DNA of 64,000 nucleotides from Brenneria bubanii (GTDB lineage Bacteria > Pseudomonadota > Gammaproteobacteria > Enterobacterales > Enterobacteriaceae), in the NCBI RefSeq assembly GCF_022378355.1, contig NZ_JAKMAJ010000005.1, forward strand, positions 186,001 through 250,000, read 5' to 3'. The first letter of the stretch is position 1. Each line of letters opens with the position of its first letter. Under the pieces are notes generated by a model, which saw only the letters and a program-made list of their open reading frames with translations, was not told the DNA's origin and searched no databases. Shown in pieces: positions 23,096 through 31,027 of the stretch. Both the position numbers and the translations under genes were made by a program.

Positions 23096-24322
23096 ATGGC
23101 GCTTTCAGATACAAAAATCAGAAGTCTGTCAGCAAAAAGTCGGGCATATCAGGTTGCCGACAACGGCGGGCTGGTCATAGAAGTACTGCCCACGGGCCGC
23201 AAGGTCTGGCGCTTGCGCTACCGTTTCAACGGCAAGTCACAGAAAGCGACGCTGGGCGAATACCCCGCTTTCTCGCTGGCGGAAGCGCGCCTTTGGCGTG
23301 AAAAATGCCGCTCGATGATTGCCCATGGCGTCAGCCCGGCACAGAAAAAGCAGGAAGAGAAAGCCAAACAGAAAGAGCCGACCACCGTCGAAGCCTTCGC
23401 CAAACGCTGGCTGACCGACATTATCGAAAAAACCACCCGCCAGCCGCGCAATGTAGTCCGCGTTATCAATAAAGACATTATCCCGGTTATCGGTCACATC
23501 CAGCTTGAAGCACTTACCACCGCCGACGTACAGACGGTGATCGATCGCATCAAACTGCGTGGTTCGGACCACGTCGCCCTGCTCACCCGCAACGTTCTGA
23601 AACGTATGCTGGCCTATGCCATCTCGCGCGGCATCATCTTTAACAACCCCGCCGCTGCCATTGAGGCTCGTTATATTGCGCAGGCTACCAGCCGTGACGT
23701 GGCGCTGACCCCACAAGAAATCGGCATACTGCTGCGCGGCATTTATACCTCGGGCATGAACCGGCGACATAAGTTAGCGTTGCATCTGCTGATTTTGTGC
23801 ATGGTGCGTAAAAGCGAGCTTATTGAAGCGACATGGGATGAAATGAATTTCGTTACCGCCGAATGGCGCATCCCTGCCGAACGCATGAAAATGGATAATC
23901 CACATATCGTCCCGCTCTCCGGCCAGGCATTGGCAATGTTTGAAGAACTTAAATTTCTGGCTGGCGACTCACCCTATGTTTTCCCCAGCCGCAACGACTA
24001 TCGCCACCCTATTTCCAAAACCACCTTAAATACCGCCGTGCGCACGCTGAATCTCGACGTTCGGGATTTCGTTATCCATGATTTCCGCCGCACGGCCAGC
24101 ACATTACTGCACGAACAGGGCTACAACTCTGATTGGGTGGAAAAATCTCTGGCTCACAAGATTTCAGGCGTGCGCGGCGTCTACAACCGCGCGGAATATC
24201 TCGGACAGCGCCGGGAAATGCTTCAGGCATGGGCGGATTTTGTCGATGCGCAGATTGAAGAAGGCCGTAAGGTGATTATCGGCCGGTTTGGGAAGGCATA
24301 TAAAGCGGACACTGACGGTTAG
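23096..24322 (+). CDS. P4-type tyrosine integrase
   Basis: 408 residues. N-terminal arm-binding DUF4102-type domain (ALSDTKIRSLSAKSRAYQVADNGGLVIEVLPTG), SAM-like core-binding domain about 105-190, and catalytic domain with Arg in CMVRKSELIEATWDE, His-x-x-Arg in VIHDFRRTASTLL, a later His (SLAHKISGVRGVYNR) and the nucleophile Tyr in GVYNRAEY. It catalyses integration and excision at mnmE. It lies next to attL and reads inward, the usual P4-family position. An ATG with AAAGAGG upstream fixes the start. Confidence 0.95.
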   Translation: MALSDTKIRSLSAKSRAYQVADNGGLVIEVLPTGRKVWRLRYRFNGKSQKATLGEYPAFSLAEARLWREKCRSMIAHGVSPAQKKQEEKAKQKEPTTVEAFAKRWLTDIIEKTTRQPRNVVRVINKDIIPVIGHIQLEALTTADVQTVIDRIKLRGSDHVALLTRNVLKRMLAYAISRGIIFNNPAAAIEARYIAQATSRDVALTPQEIGILLRGIYTSGMNRRHKLALHLLILCMVRKSELIEATWDEMNFVTAEWRIPAERMKMDNPHIVPLSGQALAMFEELKFLAGDSPYVFPSRNDYRHPISKTTLNTAVRTLNLDVRDFVIHDFRRTASTLLHEQGYNSDWVEKSLAHKISGVRGVYNRAEYLGQRREMLQAWADFVDAQIEEGRKVIIGRFGKAYKADTDG

Positions 24323-24351
24323 CCCTGATTGTCTTATTGCGCGTCTACAAA

Positions 24352-24406
24352 ACTACGATAGTCGTAGTATCTGCAACTCCTCATAACTACGACTATCGTA
24401 GTTATG
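24352..24406. promoter_or_regulatory. Paired palindromic operators, one covering the start codon of the first XRE repressor
   Basis: Operator 1: ACTACGA-TAG-TCGTAGT (24352-24368). Operator 2: CATAACTACGA-CTA-TCGTAGTTATG (24382-24406), 11-bp arms that include the ATG at 24404. Centres are 34 bp apart. The same core (CTACGA-N3-TCGTAG) recurs twice, again 34 bp apart, before the paralogous gene at 25100. Binding by the adjacent XRE proteins is inferred. Confidence 0.78.
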
Positions 24407-24721
24407 AACACACCTCGATCACATAGCGATATTTTCAGCAAACGTTTAAAGGATGCCCGGCAGTTGCGGGGGCTGTCCCAGAAAGGGCTGGGTATCGCCG
24501 CCGGCATTGATGAGTTCGTTGCCAGCGCGCGCATTAACCGCTACGAGAAAGGCGTCCACGAAGCCAATATAATGACAGCCAGCCGTCTGGCGCAGGCGTT
24601 ACATGTCCCGCTGGCGTACTTCTACGCGGACGACGATAATCTGGCGAAGATGATCCTGAAATTCTCCGAACTGCCTGCCGCGCAACAAACCAGGCTACTT
24701 GCTTCGCTCGATAGCCAATGA
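24404..24721 (+). CDS. XRE-family phage-type repressor (paralogue A)
   Basis: 105 residues. Helix-turn-helix in the N-terminal half (RLKDARQLRGLSQKGLGIAAGIDEFVASARINRYEKGVHEAN), then a short helical tail after the conserved VPLAYFYADD. Closely similar throughout to the gene at 25100. There is no Shine-Dalgarno: the ATG is the last codon of an operator palindrome, so the mRNA may be leaderless and repression would be direct. Likely regulates island genes including the divergent Ner-like gene; targets are inferred from the shared operators. Confidence 0.85.
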   Translation: MNTPRSHSDIFSKRLKDARQLRGLSQKGLGIAAGIDEFVASARINRYEKGVHEANIMTASRLAQALHVPLAYFYADDDNLAKMILKFSELPAAQQTRLLASLDSQ

Positions 24722-24740
24722 ACAAAGTAACGCGATCGCG

Positions 24741-25001
24741 TTACTCAGGCCGCTTCCCTCTGATTTTCACCTTTCGGTCGATGAGTTTCCCCACCCCATC
24801 GTAGTAACGGCTCGGCCAGATCTCGGCAGGATGAATGCCCAAAGCGTCAGCGATTAACCATTCGCCTTTCGGCCACGGGCGTGTCAGCACATTTGCCAGC
24901 GTGGATGAACTTAATCCGGCGGAGCGGGAAAGCGCAGCCATTGTTGTGCCCTGTTTGCGCAAAGCGGCGATAATATCTGCCTGATGCCAGTCGTTTTTCA
25001 T
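24741..25001 (-). CDS. Ner/Nlp-family small DNA-binding regulator
   Basis: 86 residues from MKNDWHQADIIAALRKQGTTMAALSRSAGLSSSTLANVLTRPWPKGEWLIADALGIHPAEIWPSRY, the pattern of phage Mu Ner and SfsB/Nlp regulators. The start at 25001 has AGGGGG six bases upstream; a longer in-frame reading to 25079 would run into the operators at 25046-25066 and is rejected. It lies between the two XRE paralogues, on the opposite strand, and is divergent from the second, so both must share the operator region 25002-25099. Probably part of the island's lysogeny/maintenance switch. Confidence 0.85.
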   Translation of the reverse strand: MKNDWHQADIIAALRKQGTTMAALSRSAGLSSSTLANVLTRPWPKGEWLIADALGIHPAEIWPSRYYDGVGKLIDRKVKIRGKRPE

Positions 25002-25045
25002 GTGACCCCCTAACCTTTCGTCGTAAAAGGAACATGCACAACTCA

Positions 25046-25097
25046 ATACTACGTTATTCGTAGTATCACGCTCAAGCAAAAACTACGATTCTCGTAG
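25046..25097. promoter_or_regulatory. Second pair of palindromic operators
   Basis: Operator 3: ATACTACG-TTATT-CGTAGTAT (25046-25066). Operator 4: CTACGA-TTC-TCGTAG (25083-25097), two bases before the ATG at 25100. Centre-to-centre distance is 34 bp, equal to the first pair. They lie between the divergent Ner-like gene and the second XRE gene. Confidence 0.75.
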
Positions 25098-25099
25098 CC

Positions 25100-25438
25100 A
25101 TGAAGAGCAAACCCAATTATCACGACATTTTCTGTCAGCGGCTTAAGCAGGCGCGTCTGGCGAAAGGGCTATCGCAAAAACAGCTTGGCATTGAGGCCGG
25201 GATCGATGAATTTGTCGCCAGTCCCCGCATCAATCGTTACGAAAGAGGCGTGCATGAAGCCAACACCGAGACGATTCAACTGCTGGCGGATGTGCTGGGC
25301 GTACCGTTAGCCTATTTTTACACCGCCGATAATGAACTAGCCGAACTGATACTGGCATTTCAGGCTCTGTCGTCAGAGGACAAACCGGAAGTTCTGGCGC
25401 TGGTGAAAAGCCGGGCTGAACGGCCTCGTCAGGCGTGA
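25100..25438 (+). CDS. XRE-family phage-type repressor (paralogue B)
   Basis: 112 residues, strongly similar to the product at 24404 (shared LSQKQLGIEAGIDEFVAS, INRYE+GVHEAN, VPLAYFY). The HTH occupies about residues 12-70; the C-terminal tail is longer and charged. As with its paralogue, the ATG directly follows an operator and no ribosome site is visible, suggesting a leaderless message. Gene and operator pair were evidently duplicated together. The following 190 bp (25439-25629), up to the convergent primase gene, hold nothing recognisable. Confidence 0.85.
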   Translation: MKSKPNYHDIFCQRLKQARLAKGLSQKQLGIEAGIDEFVASPRINRYERGVHEANTETIQLLADVLGVPLAYFYTADNELAELILAFQALSSEDKPEVLALVKSRAERPRQA

Positions 25439-25629
25439 TTTCCCCCATTTTCCTTTGACCCGCCAGCGCCACACTTTTGCCCCCACTGAAAACAGACATA
25501 TCCCTGCTCAGACCAGTCATAGCGCAGCATTGAGCGATTCCCCCCACCTGGGCGTCATATACAGGCGGGAAGTGGGGGGATCCGGTTTTTTTGGGCCGGA
25601 TCCCCCCATCAGTACCACCATGTTCCCGT

Positions 25630-27633
25630 TTATTCCCCCATATACCCGGCAAGGCGGATCGTTTCTCCCTCCAGCTCAATCAGGCCGTCTTTCTCCAGCT
25701 TGAGCAGCCAGCGGGTAAACTTTTTATCCACATTCATCCCTTTTACGCGCAGATCGTCGCGCAACTGCGATCGGGTACAGACTTCGCGCGCCTTAAGAGC
25801 CTGCCAGACAGCGATGTGATTGGCGGTCAGATGGGGGATACCGGCCAACTCCGGGTAAGCATCGATTCCGTCCCGAAGTTCCCTCGGTTGGTCGTTCAGC
25901 ACCAGCGAATCAACCGGCTCGCCGTCCTCATCAACATAGACCGTAACCGGCGTAAGGTCGTAAGCCGCCGGCGCGGGCGGTTCGGCATCTTTCATTTTGG
26001 TACAGCTCAATACCAGCGCATTGCCGTTACTTTCCCGCCGCACGTTGAACTCCGCATCCAGCGCGGCCTGAAACGCGCTGGAGCCGCGCGCGCCGCGCTC
26101 CAGATCTTTGCCGGAATGATGAACGATCAACACCGATGCCTGCGTAGCGGCCTTGATGGTATCGCACCCCTGAATAAATGCGCCCATATCCTTAGCCGTA
26201 TTTTCATCTGAGCCGCCAAAGCAACGGGCCAGCGTATCGAGAATAATCAACCGGACCGGCATTCCGGTCTCTCGTTTAACGTCATTCGCCGCCTGTATTA
26301 CCTGCTTTACGCTCTCGCTACTGGCCGGAAATACCGGACAATCGACCCGAAACAGGGTATCGACAGGGCTGCTGCCGTTCAGCGTCTGCTCCCAGGCGCG
26401 GATCCGCCGCGGCACGCCGATACCGCCTTCACCCACCACATAAATCACCGCGCCCTGATTGACCAGCCGGTTGGCCCACGGTTTACCGGTGGCGATATGG
26501 CAGGCCCAGGATACCGCCAGAAACGATTTATACGACCCGCTGGCCCCGTAGATACTGCACAATGAATGACCGGCGAGATGCCCCTTAATCAGGTAATCCT
26601 GCCGGGCATCGTAGCCCTCAGAGCCCCGGCGCAGCGGCAGCGTGGAGGTAAAGACGAGCTCATGGTTATCGGGAGTCATAATGGGCATCTCCATGGAAGA
26701 AAGCTGGCGATAAAAAGTGCGTCGGGCAACGTCACGGCCGTTATGACGCAGATAATCGTCCCAGTCGGCGGCGATATCGCCGGGCGGCAATACGGCAAAG
26801 CCGTTCACCTGTCGGGCGGCATATTCGGCCTGTTTCCGGCCGGTGTTTTCACCTGCGCCATTATCGTTATCGCCAGCCAGGATAAGGCGGGTATGAGGAT
26901 GTTTTTCACGTAAGGCTCGGGCCACATGCAGCAGGTTACTCGCCGACAAAGCCGCATAGGCCGCAACGCCTGTCAGAGACTGGACCGCCAGCGCCGTGGC
27001 GTAACCTTCGGCGATGGCGATGTCGGGATGACCTTCACCGGCAGGCAAAGCAATAAAACTACCTTTCAGCCGCGAACCGGGCAGCAGACGTTTATCGCCT
27101 GCGGGGCTGATAAGCTGCGCGCCGGTCATATTGCCTTCGCTATCCCGAAGCATTAACACCAGCGAACCCGGCCCGAAAACGGCATCGGCAATATGCATTG
27201 GAGCACCCTCAGTCAGTACGTGCTCACTTCGTTGATACCCCTTAGCCTGCAAATAAGGCGACTCACCACAGGCACAGCGGGACAGCAACGCTGAAACCTT
27301 CTCGCTGATATCTGGCGGTGAAGATTGCGCTTTTTCCCTGGCTGGCGATGTCGCCTGCCTGTCTTCCACCGAGGCGACCAGCTTTGCCGCCTCCGTCAGG
27401 GAGCACTGATGCACTTTCGCTACCAGATCCAGACCGTCACCGGCCCGGCACTGATTGCAGAACCAGGTGCCCCGGCCTTCAAGGTCATCGAAACGAAAAC
27501 GGTCTTTACCGCCACAAATCGGGCAGGGGCCGTGGTGATGGTGGGCCGGAACGCGGATATTTAACGCAGAAAGAACGGCAGGCCAGCGATAACAAGCGCT
27601 ATGGGTTATCTCAGTAACAAACTTACCCGTCAT
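25630..27633 (-). CDS. Primase-helicase: zinc finger, TOPRIM and RepA-type ATPase
   Basis: 667 residues. N-terminal zinc finger (CPICGGKDRFRFDD..GTWFCNQCRAGDG, about residues 37-65), TOPRIM domain with EGYATALA and GDNDNG (about 205-275), then a RecA-like RepA/AAA_25 helicase with Walker A GASGSYKSF and Walker B LIILDTLAR, and a C-terminal winged-helix-like tail. It resembles P4 alpha-type and satellite replication proteins, so the island may replicate after excision. It overlaps the upstream recombinase gene by 4 bp (ATGA). Its codon usage and GC are like the chromosome, unlike the retron. Confidence 0.92.
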   Translation of the reverse strand: MTGKFVTEITHSACYRWPAVLSALNIRVPAHHHHGPCPICGGKDRFRFDDLEGRGTWFCNQCRAGDGLDLVAKVHQCSLTEAAKLVASVEDRQATSPAREKAQSSPPDISEKVSALLSRCACGESPYLQAKGYQRSEHVLTEGAPMHIADAVFGPGSLVLMLRDSEGNMTGAQLISPAGDKRLLPGSRLKGSFIALPAGEGHPDIAIAEGYATALAVQSLTGVAAYAALSASNLLHVARALREKHPHTRLILAGDNDNGAGENTGRKQAEYAARQVNGFAVLPPGDIAADWDDYLRHNGRDVARRTFYRQLSSMEMPIMTPDNHELVFTSTLPLRRGSEGYDARQDYLIKGHLAGHSLCSIYGASGSYKSFLAVSWACHIATGKPWANRLVNQGAVIYVVGEGGIGVPRRIRAWEQTLNGSSPVDTLFRVDCPVFPASSESVKQVIQAANDVKRETGMPVRLIILDTLARCFGGSDENTAKDMGAFIQGCDTIKAATQASVLIVHHSGKDLERGARGSSAFQAALDAEFNVRRESNGNALVLSCTKMKDAEPPAPAAYDLTPVTVYVDEDGEPVDSLVLNDQPRELRDGIDAYPELAGIPHLTANHIAVWQALKAREVCTRSQLRDDLRVKGMNVDKKFTRWLLKLEKDGLIELEGETIRLAGYMGE

Positions 27634-28511
27634 TGTGCCACCTCCTGCCCGTACACCTGCCGGATGTAGCGCCCGCGTCCGTCGCCATGGCCTAAATCCA
27701 TTGATGTCAGCGCACAGGCTTCCCTGCGGCTGAAGCCCTGCTGCCGGTAATGGCGAATGGCATCCTGAGCCCAGGCATAGCGCAGACTGTGCGGGGAATA
27801 TTGTCCTTTCAGACCGGCCGAAGTGGTTTGGTAGTGCCAGCGATTCATGGCGGTTTTCAGGTCGGGTTTGTCAATCAGGCGGCCGTTACGCGTAGCGGCA
27901 ATTGCTAACGCTTCACGGACAACCTGCGTCACGGCCTCACGGTTCAACACCATGGTCTGGCGCGGACGCCCGCCTTTGGTGCCGTAGACAACCGGCAGAC
28001 GTTCGTCGCCCCTGGCCAGCGCCGCGGCCCAATAGGATAGCGACTGCGAGCACTGCACCGCCTCCTGCGAGCGCAGGCCCATCAGCCGGGCCAGTTGCAG
28101 CGTGACGGCTACGCCGGCATCTTTTTGCCGCCGGGTGGTCAGGACGACCTGATAATGCTCTGGGGTAATGGCGGCGCGCGTGCCGCTCCGGCTGGCGCCA
28201 CCTAATCCCAGCGCTTTATTGCTAATCCGTTCGGATCCCGCCAGTGTTTCCCGCCCGGCCTCACGCAAAATAACGCGCACCGCCGCCATCTCATTGTGCA
28301 ACGTACGCAGCGATATTCCCTGCGTAAGACGGTCGGCGATGTAACTCTCTATATGTTTCGCTTTCAGATGCTGTACCGAACGTACCTGAATATTCAGCGA
28401 CAGCAGATGACGGCCGATCCGCTCGGCCATTTTCAGCCGATCGTGAACGGTCTTGTAACTGCCGGCGGCCCGCCGGGCCAGTTTCTGCATCTCACGAGTT
28501 AACTGTGACAT
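27630..28511 (-). CDS. Second tyrosine recombinase (integrase-domain protein) in the replication operon
   Basis: 293 residues from MSQLTREMQKLARRAAG; GAGG lies eight bases upstream, so the longer reading to 28616 is rejected. The catalytic set is visible: Arg in MGLRSQEAV, His-x-x-Arg in SPHSLRYAWA, His in LGHGDGRGRYI and a candidate Tyr in IRQVYGQ. The N-terminal half is helical with a SAM-like core. It is unrelated in detail to the integrase at 23096. Its job could be resolution of multimers, excision control or integration elsewhere; none is shown. Cotranscribed with the primase-helicase. Confidence 0.8.
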   Translation of the reverse strand: MSQLTREMQKLARRAAGSYKTVHDRLKMAERIGRHLLSLNIQVRSVQHLKAKHIESYIADRLTQGISLRTLHNEMAAVRVILREAGRETLAGSERISNKALGLGGASRSGTRAAITPEHYQVVLTTRRQKDAGVAVTLQLARLMGLRSQEAVQCSQSLSYWAAALARGDERLPVVYGTKGGRPRQTMVLNREAVTQVVREALAIAATRNGRLIDKPDLKTAMNRWHYQTTSAGLKGQYSPHSLRYAWAQDAIRHYRQQGFSRREACALTSMDLGHGDGRGRYIRQVYGQEVAQ

Positions 28512-28807
28512 AGCGTTTACCTCAGTCTTCGGCGCGTGGTTACCTGCGACACAGGGCGAGCCTGTGCCGTGCTGAACAATACCTGTGCGCCGGAGTGTCT
28601 GGGGTTTGGGTATCACGGGAACCGGTTATGCACTCAGTGCAACCGCCTGCGTCAGCAGGAACGTTCCCCAGGCTGAAAGCCTGCCTCAGGTATCGGTTCA
28701 GTCCTCCTTAGTTGAATGGTTGATAAATGTTGACGCAGCAAACAGGGCGTCAGATGACAGGTCGCGTCGGAAAAAGAGACAGCACAAGCGCTGGCGCGGC
28801 GGCCGGG

Positions 28808-28849
28808 GCAACGTCACTTCGAGCCGCGCAGCGGACGAAGTGACGTTGC
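28808..28849. repeat. Perfect 14-bp inverted repeat with an inner hairpin
   Basis: GCAACGTCACTTCG (28808-28821) and CGAAGTGACGTTGC (28836-28849) are exact complements; the 14-nt loop contains CCGC-GCA-GCGG. No T-run follows on either strand, so it is not an ordinary terminator. Position upstream of the replication operon makes an origin or control site conceivable. Confidence 0.7.
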
Positions 28850-29333
28850 TGCCTCATGGATAGACCTGGCTGAGGCAGTAAAAGGCCACGGCCACCGGTA
28901 GCGCCAGTTCCGAACGATTGATAAATACAGGTCATGCGTCAGAGATAACACCGCGTAGAGATAAAACAGGCCGCACGATTTCGGGCTAACGAAAGCCGCG
29001 AATACGCTAAGAGCAGAACAGAGATGCAGCCATGATGGCGCAGGAAAAGAAGGTTGCTACCACCGCCGAAGCGGCCACCCGCGCTGCCGGTAGCGTTAGC
29101 GGGTTGGGCGTCGACCACACAGGTTTGGCCTGTACGTTGCCTGGAAGGTCGTGGCAACTTGGGATGCTATAGGGAGTCAATTTATTGTGTGGTATATATT
29201 ACACTAATGTTAAAAAACCAGCAAGATGCCTTCTTCCATGCATTCCATGTGAACTTATTAACTCACATGTGTTCCATACACTAAAGAGAATACTTGCATA
29301 AGATTAGTTTTACATAGTTAATTCATTGACACA

Positions 29334-29363
29334 TTGAAAAAATTACAACCTTTTGATTATTAT
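29334..29363 (+). promoter_or_regulatory. Possible sigma-70 promoter of the retron operon
   Basis: TTGAAA (29334-29339), 18-base spacer, TATTAT (29358-29363). This would leave a leader of about 180 nt before the PRTase gene. The surrounding DNA is so AT-rich that chance matches are common; support is weak. Confidence 0.3.
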
Positions 29364-29552
29364 AGTGAAATATCGAACTGTATACTTTATACCGAGATCA
29401 GTAAATCAGGATAAAAACTCTAAAAAGCTAGATTTTGCTTATAAACCAACCTATAATATTATAGATTTTATAAGAGGGATAAATTGTATTTAAATATAAT
29501 TTATTCATAACACTGACTTCTATAATTAAATATTTTATTCTAGTGAACAGCA

Positions 29553-30410
29553 ATGAACGAAAGACAATTATTCAGCATTACTCTCCAGCTATATAAAAAG
29601 CAACCATGGCTGGCTGACAAACATACTGAAGTAATGAGTTTACTTTACGAAGATTGCAGAAGTAGTGATGAAAGAGAATTATTGATTGAGCTACTTAATA
29701 GATTTAATTTTTTAGAAGAAAAAGAATTTAATCATTCTTTAAACAGGTTAGCCGATGAAATTGTTAATGATAAAGAAATTGAAAGTAGAACCACACAAAT
29801 AGTATCATTAACTGCCGATAATTACTCAGATAGCGGACAAAGTATTTTATATGCATTAAAACCCAGACTTGAAAAACGAGAATGGAGAGAACATTTATCA
29901 ATTAATAGATTTGGTTCATCATATAAAGAGTTTATTCGTAACGGGGGAAAACACAAAAATATTTTATTTATTGATGAATATATTGGTAGTGGACAGACAG
30001 CCATTGGTAGGGTTGATTCTTTAAAAAAACAATATAGTGAAAAAGGAATTGAAGATATTCATATAAAATTAATTGTAATTGCTGCATCATCTTTAGGGGT
30101 ACACAATTTAAAAGAAAAAGGAATAGAGATGACTTGCATGCATGAAATAAAAAGAGGTATTAGTGATTACTATAAAGACGAGAATGAAATTATAAAACAT
30201 TTAGGTGTTATGAATAAAATTGAAGATATACTATCACAATCATATAACGAAAAACCACTACCTAAAATGGGATTTGGTAGCACTGAATCCTTGTATGGAA
30301 GGGAGTATGGGAATACACCAAACAATGTTTTTCCTATTTTCTGGTGGCCTTTTTATCGTGACACATCTAAAAGGCAAACTATTTTAACAAGAGCGATGAG
30401 AGATGCCTAA
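29553..30410 (+). CDS. Retron effector: phosphoribosyltransferase-fold protein (PRTase-CE type)
   Basis: 285 residues. The phosphoribosyltransferase PRPP-loop signature is clear at residues 137-150, ILFIDEYIGSGQTA (hydrophobic strand, Asp-Glu, then Gly-Ser-Gly-x-Thr). The N-terminal 70 residues are helical, and the tail ends PIFWWPFYRD..RQTILTRAMRDA. PRTase-fold proteins of this kind accompany retrons and other conflict systems; as in the Ec73-type retron the enzyme is expected to be the toxic effector, held inactive with msDNA and RT until phage attack. The substrate is unknown. Its stop codon directly abuts the next ATG. Very AT-rich with rare-codon use, unlike the flanking genes. Confidence 0.85.
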   Translation: MNERQLFSITLQLYKKQPWLADKHTEVMSLLYEDCRSSDERELLIELLNRFNFLEEKEFNHSLNRLADEIVNDKEIESRTTQIVSLTADNYSDSGQSILYALKPRLEKREWREHLSINRFGSSYKEFIRNGGKHKNILFIDEYIGSGQTAIGRVDSLKKQYSEKGIEDIHIKLIVIAASSLGVHNLKEKGIEMTCMHEIKRGISDYYKDENEIIKHLGVMNKIEDILSQSYNEKPLPKMGFGSTESLYGREYGNTPNNVFPIFWWPFYRDTSKRQTILTRAMRDA

Positions 30411-30758
30411 ATGGGAAAATATATGTCAGAAATAGAACGAGATATTTTAACATTTTTATTTAAATCATCAGCAGGGTTAGATGCTTTCACTTTATTCAAA
30501 AGAGTAAAAATCCCTTTTTCTGAATTTTCAAAAGCATTATTTTTACTCTCAGATAAAAATTTCGTTGAAGAGTCAAGAGAAGAGTTCTATAAAATCACAC
30601 CTGCCGGGCGCAACATGCTATCTTCTGTATCGTCAAATAAAAAAAATGCTAATTGGAGAGAAATACCCGAAAGATTCCGGGAGATTAGTTTACCCGTAAA
30701 CTCATACTATGTGCCAAGTATTAAATTGCTTGATAAAGACACTTTTAATGTTGAATAA
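30411..30758 (+). CDS. Retron accessory winged-helix protein
   Basis: 115 residues, or 111 if the second ATG at 30423 is used (GGGA lies six bases before it). The body ERDILTFLFKSSAGLDAFTLFKRVKIPFSEFSKALFLLSDKNFVEESREEFYKITPAGRNML reads as a winged helix: two helices, a recognition helix, then a beta-wing ending in the typical KITPAGR turn. Fused end to end with the PRTase gene and followed 19 bp later by the msr-msd RNA. In known PRTase retrons a small HTH protein is the partner that may contact msDNA or the effector. Confidence 0.82.
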   Translation: MGKYMSEIERDILTFLFKSSAGLDAFTLFKRVKIPFSEFSKALFLLSDKNFVEESREEFYKITPAGRNMLSSVSSNKKNANWREIPERFREISLPVNSYYVPSIKLLDKDTFNVE

Positions 30759-30777
30759 GTCATGGTAACCTATTATT

Positions 30778-30996
30778 GGCTTGTGGAAGCTAGTGCGTTG
30801 GAGTGTAGTCGCTCCTTGGTTAAGGTTCACTTTAACCAAAGACCAGACAAGAATTTTGTAACCAAAATTCCCGTCTGGTCGCTTCGAATAGCTATGCTAT
30901 TCTCGCGGTTCTTTCAAGAACGAGATGTCGCGTCTCGCAACATCTCGTTCTCGAAGAGAACGAACTGCTTAGTATAGAAGGTAGTTTTCACAAGCC
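30778..30996 (+). ncRNA. Retron msr-msd noncoding RNA
   Basis: The two ends pair as a1/a2: GGCTTGTGGAAGCTA (30778-30792) with TAGTTTTCACAAGCC (30982-30996), 15 pairs including two G-U. After a1 comes a G (30793) placed like a branching guanosine. msr stems: GGAGTG/CGCTCC (30800-30815), TTGGTTAA/TTAACCAA (30816-30839), and a two-part stem 30841-30880 (GACCAGAC/GTCTGGTC enclosing GAATTTTG/CAAAATTC). msd stems: GAATAGC/GCTATTC (30886-30902) and a long hairpin 30905-30968 with a 12-bp inner arm (30917-30928 with 30940-30951). The RT gene starts 31 bp later. A 71-codon ORF across it is rejected. The exact msr/msd border is inferred. Confidence 0.88.
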
Positions 30997-31027
30997 GCTT
31001 CAACATACCGCCTCAAGGATCTTTTTC

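Larger units (their letters stand above)
28512..29552. other. 1-kb divergent intergenic region between the replication operon and the retron
   Basis: The GC-rich part (28512-29170) contains a palindrome GGTTaTGCACTcAGTGCAACC (28624-28644), the large inverted repeat at 28808-28849, and a possible 39-codon minus-strand ORF from GTG at 28817 to 28698 ending DALFAASTFINHSTKED, with a degenerate echo of this tail around 28920-28950. The tail recalls small P4 Ash-like proteins, but only weakly. From about 29170 the DNA turns AT-rich and holds no gene until 29553, apart from a CATGTGA-N10-TCACATG palindrome (29246-29269) and a possible promoter. Confidence 0.6.

Noticed and set aside
30762-30977. 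71-codon ORF across the retron RNA
   Set aside because: It overlaps the whole msr-msd hairpin series, has no ribosome site or family resemblance, and the RNA structure accounts for the sequence.
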